Positions 21,010 to 33,050 of a DNA stretch of 64,000 nucleotides are shown here, piece after piece. Under the pieces are notes generated by a model, which was not told where the DNA came from, ran no database searches, and was given only the letters and a program-made list of their open reading frames with translations. Where the stretch lies: the NCBI GenBank assembly GCA_037693485.1, contig CM075350.1:117491001-117555000 (forward strand), read 5' to 3'. Position numbers and translations under genes: made by a program. The stretch's first letter is position 1, and the number at the start of each line of letters is the position of its first letter. The DNA comes from Kitagawia praeruptora (lineage: Eukaryota; Streptophyta; Magnoliopsida; Apiales; Apiaceae).

Positions 21010-23623
21010 AAGGTCGGTATTTTTAGAATTTTAGAAAGGTTGGTAGTATATATTTAAAAATCTAATAGTTAACATGGGTAGTTTTGAAACTATCCCTATT
21101 ATATATTAGGAATAAATTTTCATAAAAATATTTAAGAGCCAATTAAAATTTACTTCAAAATTAAATTAATTATTAAAATCAAGCACAATTATATTATTAT
21201 ATACTAGCACATCTGTTCTTTGCGCCACTCTCTATGTATATAACCATTTCCAAATTGCGTATTTATTTATTGTTTTTAATATAAATATATTATTTTAATG
21301 CATGGGTCTATTTTATCTATATTATAAAATATAATATTTTAATATCTCAAACACTCGATCTACAATCATAAGTTGCAACAAATTTTAATAAATCTACTGT
21401 TATTCCATTAAATATTTTAAAAATTAAAAAAAATATTTATTACACTATTCTAAATACAACTTTAAAATTTAAATTACATAAACTTTTAAATTAATCAATT
21501 TTAATAAAAGCTAGATTCAACCCATAAAAATATTAGAAAATGAATTTCAAATCAATTATCATTAACATTTTACTTATCAGTATTTTTTAGTTATACAAGG
21601 ATTAATGGGACAAATAAATTGACTTGACGATATATTTGAATTATTCAAGATACTGAATAGACTCTCAAATAGCATTAGACATTATTTGGTGTATACATTA
21701 TCAATCCAAAAAATAAAATTCATTACAGAATCAATAAAAATATTGTTATTGAATATTTTCATAGTAAATTTGTATACACCGCGCAAAAATTCTAATAAAT
21801 CACTATTTTTTTATTAGATAATCAATTTATCAACAAAAGGGGCATATGTCATCTACACAAATAATCATTCAAAATTTCTTTAAATCACTATTTTTTATTG
21901 GTGAATAATTTATCAATAAAATGTCATAAATCTGCAAAAATAATCAAGATTGGACAAACACATATTAAAATAGATCACACCAAGGTAACAAGGTTTCCTT
22001 AAACTAAACTACCATCGTTGATCATATCTTAAATTGTGGTACATCACTCGCTTATATCACTGAAATGTACAGTCTTTCTCGCCAAATAATCCAACAATTT
22101 ATTCTAATCATGAAGAAAATACATATGTGATTTGTGAGAACATATTCGAATATCCGATCATAACTGCGATTCTATACTATCCAAATCGATGAACCAATAT
22201 AAAAAAATCTTGTAAATCTAAGATCTGGATGCCAAAATAAAGGAATCTACTCTCAAAAGAGAAAGAACAAAATCCAATATTTTATATAACTGGATAGGTC
22301 GATACATATAAAATTATATATTGTTTCTAATAAAAGGTGCCCATTTTAATTTTGTATTTTTTAATTCAAGTAATGATGTTCAATTCTCATATCCTAATCT
22401 AAGAGCAGCCAATTCGAATTTGTTTGGTTGGGTAATAATATTTATTTTTAATATTAACAAAACCCTAAATATAGGTACAAATTTTAACTTTGTAGATAGA
22501 TTCTAATCAAACAGAGATTTTTATTAACAATAAACAAAATTTAAAGAAAAAAGGAGGGCTTCATTTTTATTTACTCTACTATTAGTTTTATTGAGTAACA
22601 TCTCAATGGTGTTCTAAATTATATAGTAACATATTTAGATAACTTGGGCAGAGAGTAACATAACATGTAATTGTCATATTTTTTTTTTTCGCATATTATT
22701 TTTGTTTCGTGTACAAAAAAAATTGCATAGTTTAGTAGCATTTTGTGTTCGAATTTTGGGTACACAACATAATTTCATGTCATTTTCATGCAAGACCCCA
22801 AAGACACTTGGCATGAATGTACACAACACAAACGATTTTCCAGATCTACGTAAGCGTTTTTTTTAATATATGTCGAAAAAATATACTCACTGTCAAATGA
22901 AAATGAATTTCATGTTATTTAACCCGATAATTAAATTACAAGGACACATATATAATAATGTGATTACGTGTTAATATATTACACATTTGATTTTAGTTTC
23001 ATGTATAGTTTTTTATTTTAACATGTTAGTCAAATAGAAAAAAAGATAGGTGATACTCATTTTCAAATTTCTTATTTTACGCGTATGGATGACAACGGGT
23101 TGGGTTTGATCCGAATTTTGTAAAATCCAAACCCGCATCCAAATATTTTTGGGTTAAAAAAATAAATCCAAATCCAAAATTTATTATCCAAAACCAAATT
23201 CGTCGAATTTCCAAATTTTGGAGTTCGGATCGGGTACTATCAGATCGAATTAATTTTCCTTCCTTATTTAAGGATAAAAGAAAACTAATATTTAATATAC
23301 CATATTCTGATTGAAAAAATAAAAAAAATTCAATAAACAAACTCCCAAACTGAATATACACATTTTAAGTTGAAAGCTGATGGCAATCACCATAAACTCT
23401 AACGGTCATATCTTACTCGAAGACTGACCAGGATATATTTGATTTGTTGATTAACTGATGATGTTTATTTTTCAATAGCAAACCAATTCCTTAATAAAAG
23501 AACATAAAATTTGTAAAAATGATATGGAACAAACACATAGGAAACTAGATTAGATGAAAGTTTTACTTATCATAATTACGTTAGTTTAATGGATCTTGCA
23601 AAGTAGTGATCCTTTCTCATATC
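21010..23623. other. AT-rich intergenic stretch without recognised genes
   Basis: No ORF has convincing length or composition. At 23064-23230 there is a segment beginning GGATGACAACGGGTTGGGTTT and rich in AACCC/CCAAA, of the kind seen in degenerate plant retroposons, but no element ends could be fixed. The stretch may contain decayed Helitron or LTR sequence. Confidence 0.4.
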
Positions 23624-24385
23624 TGTAATAACCGTGAATTTTCGAATAAATTTTTCTACTCGATATTTAAATTTTATTTAAGAGCGATGCACTAATATAT
23701 TTAATTAGCGTGTTTTTGTGAAATGTTAAGATTTTAAATATTCGTAAGTAAGTAAAAAAATTAATATATCTGTTAATTGTATTTATTTGATTTTTATTAA
23801 AATTAGGAATAATAATATTTTAATTTTGAGTCGAATTTAGAGTATCGTTTTAATTAGTCTGCGGGAGGGAAACGAACTCCTTTTTACCAAATATTTCACT
23901 AATCATGACCATTATTTTCTGCACTTAAATTTGTCCCCCATATTTTATTTCTTTTAATTTAATAATTATCCACCTATTAAATAAAAATTGATTATGATTA
24001 CACCACTAAATATTCCACAACAAATTGTCTCCCATGTTTTAGTCTTTTTAAAATTTTTAATAACAACCATTATCACAGCTTCATGATTATTAGCAACAAC
24101 ACCTATTGTTACAAAACCCGGACCTATACATATTTTAACCACACAGACCCTTGCATAATTCAATCCAATCAACAATCAATTTCTACCCACTGCTGGCCAC
24201 ACCCATACGGTAACACACACACAAAACATTACTCACACACACGCGAAGTACATATACACGCACACAGCAGCCTCGTAAATACCATATGCGCACACACACA
24301 CCTCTCTCGGACACCTCTCTCGGCCTCACTCACAGATTACACAAGAGCTGCAGCACATCCAGACACTAGAGAAATATAGATAAAT

Positions 24386-24399
24386 ATTTATATATATAT
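24386..24399 (+). promoter_or_regulatory. Candidate TATA box of the solo LTR
   Basis: TATTTATATATATATG lies at the boundary between a CA/CT-rich upstream stretch and a long purine-rich downstream stretch in the solo LTR. Motif and compositional switch only. Confidence 0.4.
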
Positions 24400-26970
24400 G
24401 CGCTGGTGGGTAGAGAGGTGAGGAAGAGAGATTGAAAGAGAGAAATTTGAGAGTGATTAGCGAGAGAGAAGACAGGGGTTTGACAGAGAGATGGCGAGGA
24501 AGAGAACGAGAGAGGAGGAGAGTGAGGAAGGAAGAGTGTGACCGGAGTTTTGAATCGGAGTTAGAAAAGTGAGGTGTTTGTGGATTGATGTTGTTGCTGT
24601 CGACGAAGGAGAAAGGGAGATGGTAAGGGGCGCGATTGGAGATGGAAAGTGTGGTTCGATTGGTGGCGTTCGGAGATAAGGTGGGGATGGAAGGGAGAGA
24701 TTTATAGAATTGATGGTGTTCGAACGAGTGAGAGGGAGTGCAGAGATTGTTTGTTGGTTTCGTTGGTGTTGTTGTTGTAGTCGGGGGGAGGGAGTTGAGA
24801 GAGACGGAGATTGTTAGAGAGGGATTCGAGGGAGAGAGGGGATAGAGGTTTAGAGATGGTGGTGTTTGTTTGTTGTTAAGAGATGGGAGGTCGAGAGTGG
24901 AGAGATTGGGGATGAATTGATGAGAGTAATCGAGAGAGAGAGAGTGGTATTCGGTGGTGTTGTGTTGTTGGGTATCATCGGAGTAAAAAGGGGGAGGCGG
25001 TTGTTGAGGCAAGATGGAGGGAGGTCGACGGGAGAGAGTGAGATCGAGGTTGGGTCGAGAGAGGTTGTTTGAGAGGATGAGACAGAGGGATGAATGTTTG
25101 TTCTGGTGAGTATGTGTGTTGTCCGATTGTTGGTTGTAGAGACAGTCGGAGAGATTGTTGTGGGCTTCGATATTGTTCGAACAAGAGAGAAGAGAGGACG
25201 AGGAAGGGGGTTCAAAGGGGGATAACAGATCGAGGGAGAGACAGGGAGAGACTGGGAGAGGTTAGAGAGGGTGCAGAGAGATTGTTACGAGAGAGATTGT
25301 GGTGGAGAGATGAACCGAGAGAGATGGAATTGGAGAGATTGTGAGGTGTTGATTGTGGTGGTGTGGGTGTGTTTTCGGTGTAGAGACAGACGAGAGAGAT
25401 GCAGGGGAGGGGAGGTACAAGTGGGGCCCACTTTGTTGTTACGAATAAAATTCTGAAACGATTCGGTACAATAAATTGGTGAGCGGATGTTTTTTTTTTG
25501 ACAAAAATTGGTGAGCGGATGTTATAATCGAGACTTTAATTATTTGGAATACTTTAGCTTGAATTATTATTTAAAATTGTTAGAAATAAATAATTTAGTA
25601 AAAATGGTATAATTGATTATTTATTTAAAAAGAGATATTATTGGACTTGATTTAGAGATTTATTGATTCATGATAAAAAGAGGGAATAATTGTGAATAAA
25701 TAGAGTTAAATACCGTTTTATCTTGGAATACTGTTAATTAATATTTTCGGATTATTTTAAGTAACCGGATCGGACTAGATTATTTAGAGGCTAAAATCGG
25801 ATTATTATTATATATTAATTTTGAGATTTAAAAATGGGAGAGAAATTAGTTAGGGAGATTAATAATCATTATAGATTTAAACTGAATAAAAATTGATTGT
25901 TGGATTTTTTCAATTTGAGTAAGAATTGAGATTTCCAGATATTAAAAATAGGATATATTCTCCAGATTTAATTTCTGAGTTCGAAGAGATATTTATTATC
26001 CCGGAATTAATTTCCGTTATTTATTCAGGAGATTTTTATGAGATATTATATTATTATTAATTATATTATTGGATAGAGAATATTTTATTCTGAAGAATCG
26101 CTCACGTATTTCTGGTTGCCATTTTTAGAGAATATTTCCCGAGCTGTAGACCGAAGCCAAGTTCACGGGTAGAGTATATATTTTATCTTCATTCATTTGC
26201 ACTACGAGATCGAGGCAAGTTCATTCCTACCCTAACCTTTGGAAACTGTGAATTTCTGTTCGTGTTATTTAATTCCTTAATTATTTTTGAGATATTATAT
26301 GTTGAGATTTATCTGTTGCTCCGTATGATGCAATAATTTCTTTTGAGCATTATCTCTCATTAAATATTATTATACTGTTAATTTAGTTTATTTGAGAATT
26401 ATAATCTCTATAAGCGTATAAATAATTTAATTGCTATCGGGTCGATCTCATTAATTCGAGACGACTATTATTTTGATTCAGTAAAACTAATCTCATTTAT
26501 CTGAGATAGTTACATTCATTCTTTTCGATTGAATTTATTTTACAAATTCAACCGTTATTTATTGATTATCTTTTAGTTAGTTCCTCGTTCGAATTAACCG
26601 ATAAGAGTTTAAAAATTATAATTGTTAGAGATTTTTATTCGTCGATCAAGTGAAAAATATTCTGTTGAACGTTCATCAATTTTGGGTATTATAAATATAC
26701 GAGAAGTACTATTTGTTCAGTACGACTCCTAATTACTTCATTTTAAGACTATTCTCATTATTTCGAGGTAGTTGCTTTTATTGTAAGGGTTTGGCATTTT
26801 GCTTGTGTCAACCAATAAAATATTATTATTGAGAGTTACATCAGTCCATTGTTCGGATTGATGGCACAATTGAGTCAGACTGGCAGTCCGCCAAATTATC
26901 AAATTTTTTCCTGAAAGAGTTATCTCAAGTTATTTGTTCATCAAATATTCGGGAATTCTGTGTTCTACTG

Positions 26971-27148
26971 GTCAATTTTGGGAAAGAGGCCCATTATAGA
27001 GAAAGAGAGACTTGTGTACCAATATACGGACACGAGAATATTTTGGCATTTGTTGCCTGGTTAATTTTGGGAAAGAGGCCCATTATAGAGAAAGAGAGAC
27101 TTGTGTACCAATATACGAACACGAGAATATTTTGGCATTTGTTGCCAG
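26971..27148 (+). repeat. 89-bp tandem duplication in the solo LTR
   Basis: The block from GTCAATTTTGGGAAAGAGG to GGCATTTGTTGCC is present twice in direct succession, period 89 bp, with only two or three differences. It includes CCCATTATAGAGAAAGAGAG. Non-coding. Confidence 0.85.
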
Positions 27149-27350
27149 GGTTGAATTAATAACCCATTATGATGCTAGCATTCATACACATATATTATAT
27201 TGTTGATATCGTATTGTAGCCGTGATCGGGCGAAGTGCGGTGTCATTGGAGGACGGTATTCTCGGTCGGTTAGTTGATCGCCCCACCGAGATACCGAGAG
27301 GTGGAAGACCAGTTTATTCTTAAATCATGAGTTATCAGAGTTATATCAAA

Positions 27351-27528
27351 TGAGTTTTTCGAGTATTCTGTTTCGAGATGAATATTGAGTCTTTCGAGAT
27401 GAATATCGAGTCTTTCGAGTATTCCGTTTCGAGATGAATATTGAGTTTTTCGAGTATTCCGTTTCGAGATGAATATTGAGTTTTTCGAGTATTCTGTTTC
27501 GAGATGAGTATTGAGTCTTTCGAGTATG
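27351..27528 (+). repeat. 35-bp minisatellite in the solo LTR
   Basis: About five copies of a 35-bp unit (TTTTTCGAGTATTC, then GTTTCGAGATGAATATTGAG), one of them truncated. Units differ at one to three positions. It is a direct tandem array without spacers, hence not CRISPR-like. Confidence 0.85.
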
Positions 27529-28010
27529 CTATTTTTTAGATAAGTTTGAGCCAATTCAGATTTTATATCCGATATTAAAATTTTGAGTATTTCTTTCGGT
27601 AATTATTATTATATTTATACCCCGAGCAATGAAAGAACTTGCTGAGCACTATAGTTGCTCATTCTTGCTTTAAAACATTTTGTTCAGCTATCAAGATGGA
27701 AAGATGCGAGACGTCCAGCTAGGAATCATGAGAAAAGGGAAAAAGCTCCAGACTATGCTGACAAGAATTAGAATATACAGCTGGAACCTTTATTTTCTAC
27801 TTTTGTGAATTTATGTAAGATATTATCTTAAGATGTACTAAGACGTATTGTAATATTTTGTGAGACCGATCTTGGATCTGCGGAGTGGGACTTTTATGCT
27901 CCGTTGTATTAAATATTCCGCTTTATTTCGCTAACGTGTGTTACAGGATATTGAGACAATGTGACGATCCGGATCCCCGATCAGGGCGGATTTGGGGGCG
28001 TTACAATATC

Positions 28011-28450
28011 ACTGAAACATGTAACCTTTTTTTGAGAGACAATCTATTGATTTATAACGATCGTTATAAATAAGTGTTTGTGAATTTTTAATATCTATTC
28101 GAAAAATTGATCGCGAGCCATGCAAATATTTTGAATATTAATATAAGAAACATTATAGAAACCCATTATGTTGCACATTTGAATATACCAAATTTTCAAA
28201 ATAACAAAACTTAAAATATGGATAAAAAACTTATGAACTTGGTTGAAAGATCAAAAATGAGAGAATCAAATGAAAAATAAAATTAAGAAAAAACAATAAA
28301 GAGGGCTCAGAATGTTTGAGCGGGAATATAAATGTTATGATAATTGTTTGATAATATTGATATTAATGCAATTGGTGTAAGTTGACGATAATTTTTTACT
28401 TAAATTTTAATGAAATTTTATTTTTGTTATAAATAATAATTGAGTATAAT
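28011..28450. other. AT-rich spacer right of the solo LTR
   Basis: No gene, LTR end or inverted repeat could be supported. Sequence is AT-rich and of unknown origin. Confidence 0.3.
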
Positions 28451-28626
28451 GTTCCTGAGATTACCTCAGGGACTTACCTGAGATCCTTTGCCTAAATTCT
28501 TATAAAATATGGGGTGGACATTTTTGTAAAATCAGAAATTTTTAATTAGCCCTACGAGCCCAAATAAATTTAAAGTATATTTTGTAGGTATCTCAGGAAA
28601 AGTTCCCTGAGGTCAATCTCAGGAAC
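28451..28626. mobile_element. Small foldback MITE (176 bp)
   Basis: The left arm GTTCCTGAGATTACCTCAGG (28451-28487) is inverted at 28588-28626 (CCTGAGGTCAATCTCAGGAAC). Each arm is itself made of nested CCTGAG/CTCAGG repeats. The loop is about 100 bp. No clear TSD. Confidence 0.55.
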
Positions 28627-28681
28627 TTTTTTCTCATAATAATTAAAATAATATGTTTATATTAATTATTTAATTTTATCA

Positions 28682-28710
28682 TTCGGTGCGTAGCACGGGT
28701 AGAACGCTAA
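28682..28710 (+). mobile_element. Helitron-type 3' terminus (hairpin plus CTAA)
   Basis: A GGTGC-GTA-GCACGGGT hairpin is followed 11 bases later by CTAA (CTRR consensus). The next base is C and not T, so the end is degenerate or misplaced. The 5' end was not found. Confidence 0.4.
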
Positions 28711-29218
28711 CCAATCAAAATATGACAACTCACTTTTTGAGATATTTTTTTGAAATTTATTTCGGGATCTCTAGAATTACTCCAAAAAATTGCTCATTTT
28801 CTATTTTATTTGCATTTATAGAATGAAAAATATGTATTTGATTAATTTTTCTATTAATAATTATGTTTTTATTGTTCTCTACGCCTGATTCTCAAAACAT
28901 GATTATATTGAACCGAACTTTCTGTAAAAATATGATAAAATATTGTGAAATTACTTGGGAAAAAAATAAAAGGGAATAAAAAAATTGATATGTATTTTAT
29001 CATATATCAAATGAATGTGTTTTGATATTAATCTTTTTTTATATACACAATTTTCTAAAATATTTTAACACGCGTCCATACAACTACACATAATTTGAGG
29101 AAAGTTACTTGAGATGCATATCAGATTCGGTATTCTCAAACCAAAATATAACAAAATAATTTATTGTTTGATACATTATATATTTTTGTAATTATTTTGA
29201 AATTTTAAAATTGTGCTT

Positions 29219-29246
29219 TCGGAGCGTAGCACGGGTAAATTGCTAG
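29219..29246 (+). mobile_element. Helitron-type 3' terminus (hairpin plus CTAG)
   Basis: GGAGCGTAGCACGGGT, then CTAG followed by T at 29247. It is the same subfamily as the end at 28682-28710, distinct from the CCGTGCATCGCACGG type to the right. The sequence after it is the body of another Helitron. Confidence 0.5.
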
Positions 29247-29656
29247 TTTACCTTTCATTATAAAGAAAAATAAATACACCTAAAATAAAAAATTACATAA
29301 TATTATTAATGGTAATTAGTCGATTGCCTTTTTCACATCTACTTTTAGTTGAAGATATTACCTTTTATAAACACCTAAAATAACATATTAAAATTTATGG
29401 TAATTAGTCGATTGCCTTTTTCACATTTATTTTTAGTTGAAGATTTTACCTTTTATAAATACCTAAAAATATATACCCGAAAATATCATACCATAATTTT
29501 CAAGAAAAATGTAACACATAAAATAAATAATAACATAATATAATTAATGGTAATTAGTTGATTAACATAATAAAATTAATGGTAATTAGTCGATTGCCTT
29601 TTCCACATTAACATAATAAAATTAATGATAATTAGTCGATTGCTTTTTTTAAATTT

Positions 29657-30920
29657 ACCTATTATATAAAAGCCGAATTTTGGTACCTGTTTTTTGGTAC
29701 CTATTTTTTGGTACTTCATGAATTTACTTATTTATCCTTCATTATAAAGAAAAATAAATACAGCTAAAATAAAAAAATAACATAATATAATTAATGGTAA
29801 TTAGTCGATTGCCTTTTTCACATTTACTTTGAGTTGAAGATATTAACTTTTTTAAACACCTAAAATAAAATATTAAAATTTATGGTAATTAGTCGATTGC
29901 CTTTTTCACATTTACTTTTAGTTGAAGATATTACCTTTCATAAATACCTAAAAATATATACCCGAAAATATCATAGCATAATTTTCAAGAAAAATATAAC
30001 ACCTAAAATAAATAATAACATAATATAATTAATGGTAATTAGTTGATTAACGTAATATAATTAATGGTAATTAGTCGATTGTCTTTTTCACATTAACATA
30101 ATAAAATTAATGATAATTAGTCGATGCCTTTTTCACATTTACTTTTAGTTGAAGATATTACTTTTTATAAATACCTAAAAACATCAATCAATCATTAATA
30201 TTTTCTTTCGAATCAAAACACGTTACCATTTTAATTTAAAACAAATATGACACTCATTAATATATACCCGAAAATATCACACCATACTTTTCAAGAAAAA
30301 AATAACACCTAAAATAAATAATAACATAATATAATTAATGGTAATCATTCGATTGTCTTTTTCACATTAACATAATAAAATTAAAGGTAATTAGTAGATT
30401 GCCTTTTTCAAATTTAAGTTTAGTTGAAGATATTACCTTTTATAAATACCTAAAAATAAATCATTAATATTTATTATCGAATCAAAACACGTTACCTTTT
30501 TTATTTAAAACAAATCTTACAAGCATTAATGTATACCCAAAAATATCACACCACAATTTTCAAAAAAAATATAGCCCGAAAATATCACACCATATTTTTC
30601 AGTTATTAATAAAATATATTAAAAAGAATATACGTTGTTTATAATGAGGAAACATTAGTATAACTATAATCCGTAAACATGATAACCGTTAGATCTAATA
30701 ATAAGAAATATTCTATATTTAAATCCCGGTTCGAATCCCGTCAACAACAAATTTATATTAATATTTTATATTATTAGTTCTAAACAATACATGTGATTTA
30801 TTAAATAATTTCAAAAAGTTAAATTAATTCCATAATAAATTATAAAACTCTATTTTATTTAATCATTTAATTTTAAAAATATTTAAAAGTAACTCGTGCT
30901 TTGCACGAGCTATAAGCTAG
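29657..30920 (+). mobile_element. Helitron a
   Basis: 5' end near 29657 (CTATTATATAAAAGCCGAA, terminal TC not preserved). 3' hairpin CTCGTGC-TTT-GCACGAG, then CTAG at 30917-30920 followed by T. The body has repeated TAATTAATGGTAATTAGTC modules and, at 30728-30738, a GGTTCGAATCC sequence like a Pol III B box. Confidence 0.6.
30728..30738 (+). other. tRNA T-arm / Pol III B-box-like sequence inside Helitron a
   Basis: GGTTCGAATCC matches the B-box consensus GGTTCGANTCC and sits in CCCGGTTCGAATCCCG, a T-arm-like palindromic context. No full tRNA can be drawn around it. Degenerate versions occur near 37968 and, inverted, near 54230 in sister Helitrons, so it is part of the family consensus. It may derive from a SINE or tRNA fragment. 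Confidence 0.4.
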
Positions 30921-31046
30921 TTATATTAAAGTTGAAACATTGAAAATATTATCGGTTTGATTTAGGTACAGTTATCTTAATTAATAAATAAAAAATAATA
31001 CAATTAATGTTAAGCAGCCAATTGCCTATTCTAATTAAAATACGTA
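30921..31046 (+). mobile_element. Helitron fragment between copies a and b
   Basis: It starts right after CTAG with TTATATTAAAGTTGAAACATTG, the family 5' sequence with one or two changes, and is interrupted by the insertion of Helitron b at 31047. Confidence 0.45.
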
Positions 31047-33050
31047 TCTATTCTATTATATTAAAGCCGAAACATTAAAAGTTTGGTTGGTTGGTACCTA
31101 TTGAATTTACCTAATTACCCTTACTCAATTACAGATCTATTAACTAATCAATTTCCTTTTTCAGGTTTCAAGTAAAATACAATATCTTTTATATTTTATC
31201 TAAATAAAATTTCTCAATTATTAATCAATTTCCTTTTAAGTTTAAACATATAACCTTTTCTATTTTTCAATAACTAAATAATTTCCTTTTTCATTTAAAA
31301 TAAAATGAGTAATCAGCACTTTGCACCCCTTATCTTTGGGCGTTTTTCAATTTGGTCTCAAACTATGTTTCTTGACAGATTGCACCCCTATGGTTTCAAA
31401 CTCGCTTCAATTTGCACCCTTTTGACCAAATTTCGTCCACTTTGACCGTTACTATTAGGCTAATCAAGGGTAAATTGACTGTTTCTTGAATAAATCTTTG
31501 TATTTTTACCCTCGCTCATCCTAATAGTAGCGGTCAAAGTGGACGAAATTTGGTCAAAAGGGTGCAAATTGAAGCGAGTTTGAAACCATAGGGGTGCAAT
31601 CTGCCAAGAAACATAGTTTGAGACCAAATTGAAAAAACGCCCAAAGATAAGGGGTGCAAAGTGCTGATTACTCAAATAAAATATCTTTTACATTTTATCT
31701 AACTAAAATTTCTCCTTTTTAAAAACACTACGAGCAATTTTGTTTAAAAAAAATAACTTAATTATATATAATCGCTATTAACTAATCAATTACCTTTTTC
31801 AGTCAAAACACGTTACCTTTTCTATTTTCTTTAACTAAAATCTCTCTTTTTCCAATTATATTATGGATGGTTACCTTTTTCAGCAAAACACATTACCTTT
31901 TTTCTTTCTTCTTACTAAAACCTCCATTTTCTAATTATATTACAGGCGTTTCTATTTAATAAAAAAAAATATTATAATACTAACAATTAACCAATTACCA
32001 TTTTAGCTAAAAAAATAACATAATTATATATAATTATTATTAACTAATCAATTACCTTTTTCAATCAAAGCACGTTACATTTTCTCTTTTCTCTAACTAA
32101 AATCTCTCTTTTTCCAATTATATCATGGACGGTTACCTTTTTTCAGCAAAACACGTTACCTTTTTTCTTTCTTCTTACTAAAACCTCCATTTTTCTAATT
32201 ATATTACAGGCGTTTCTATTTAATAGAAATAAAATAATAATATTATAATACTAATAATTAACCGATTACCTTTTCAGCTAAAATATATCATCTTTTCTAT
32301 TTTTTCTAATTACATTCTCTTTTTTTTCTAGAAATATAACGGGTAGCGTTAATTTCTCATTTTCTAAAAACTATGAACAATTTTATTTCGTAAAATAACA
32401 TAATTAAATTATAATTACTATAAACTAATCAATTACTTTTTCCACATAAATCATGCACGTTACCTTTCTATTTTCTCTAATTAATTTTTTTTAATTATAT
32501 CACGGACGGTTCTATTTAATAAAATAAACTTATAATATTTTTAATTAACCGATTACCTTTTTCAGCAAAAAATATCATCTTTTCTATATTTTCTAACTAA
32601 AATCGACAATATTATTTTCTCATGTTCTAAAAACATTATGAGCAATTGTATTTAGTAAAATAATGTAATTCAATTATAATTACTATAAACTAATAAATTA
32701 CCTTTTTCACCTAGAACATATAATCTTTTTAATTTTCACTAACTAAATTCTCTATTTTTCTAATCATACCATGGACATTCTATTTAATAAAATGAAGTAA
32801 TAATTTTATAATTACTTAATAATTAATTGATTATTCTTTTTAACTAAAACCTATCATTTTTTCTATATTTTCTAACTAAATCCCTCCTTTCCTAGAAATA
32901 TCACGAATAACATTTATATAATTGTTATTAAATCATCTCATATAAAAAATTAAGCCTCCAAAATTCATGTTTTAAAAAAATTAATTTTAATTAATGAAAT
33001 TTTTTATATAATATAAAAAAAATCCGTGCATCGCACGGGTTTTAGGCTAG
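31047..33050 (+). mobile_element. Helitron b (carries a Mutator-type MITE)
   Basis: It begins TCTATTCTATTATATTAAAGCC after an A and ends CCGTGCATCGCACGGG, ten bases, then CTAG at 33047-33050 before a T: all Helitron terminal rules are met. Length is 2,004 bp including the 367-bp MITE at 31307-31673. Helitron d (33775-36923) is a longer sister copy. Confidence 0.7.
31307..31673. mobile_element. Mutator-type MITE with long inverted arms and 9-bp TSD
   Basis: Arms of about 150 bp (GAGTAATCAGCACTTTGCACC at the left, its complement ending at 31673) surround a roughly 60-bp centre. The 9 bp on both sides are identical: AAATAAAAT at 31298-31306 and 31674-31682. Sister Helitron d has a single AAATAAAAT at the same place (about 34066-34074) without the insert, which proves insertion and both ends. 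9-bp duplications are the hallmark of Mutator-like elements. The 71-codon frame within it is not a credible gene. Confidence 0.9.

Larger units (their letters stand above)
23624..28005 (+). mobile_element. Solo LTR (4,382 bp), Tekay/Del-like, with 5-bp TSD
   Basis: It starts TGTAATAACCGTG at 23624 and ends GGGGGCGTTACA at 28005. The 5 bp on either side are identical, ATATC at 23619-23623 and at 28006-28010. There is no PBS, PPT or coding interior, so this is the product of recombination between the two LTRs of one element. A TATA stretch lies at 24386-24399. It is followed by about 1 kb of strongly purine-rich (GAGAGA) sequence, a probable transcribed leader, with CA-rich sequence upstream of it. 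The 3' part has an 89-bp tandem duplication and a 35-bp minisatellite. The GATCCGGATCCCCGATC and TTTGGGGGCGTTACA ends are typical of Del/Tekay-type LTRs. Confidence 0.8.

Noticed and set aside
23077..23361. 94-codon minus-strand ORF
   Set aside because: It spans AT-rich decayed repeat sequence with phenylalanine/leucine-rich composition and no domain.
24326..25215. Pro/Ser/Thr-rich ORFs of 228 and 121 codons on the minus strand
   Set aside because: They are the reverse side of a GAGAGA-type purine-rich stretch inside a solo LTR. Low complexity and overlapping frames in all registers point to chance ORFs.
27351..27528. Regularly repeated units resembling a CRISPR array
   Set aside because: Units are contiguous 35-bp minisatellite copies without unique spacers, in plant LTR sequence.
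30720..30745. A tRNA gene
   Set aside because: Only a T-arm-like motif is present. No acceptor, D or anticodon arms can be drawn around it.
31460..31675. 71-codon minus-strand ORF in Helitron b
   Set aside because: It is the arm of the Mutator-type foldback MITE, not a gene.
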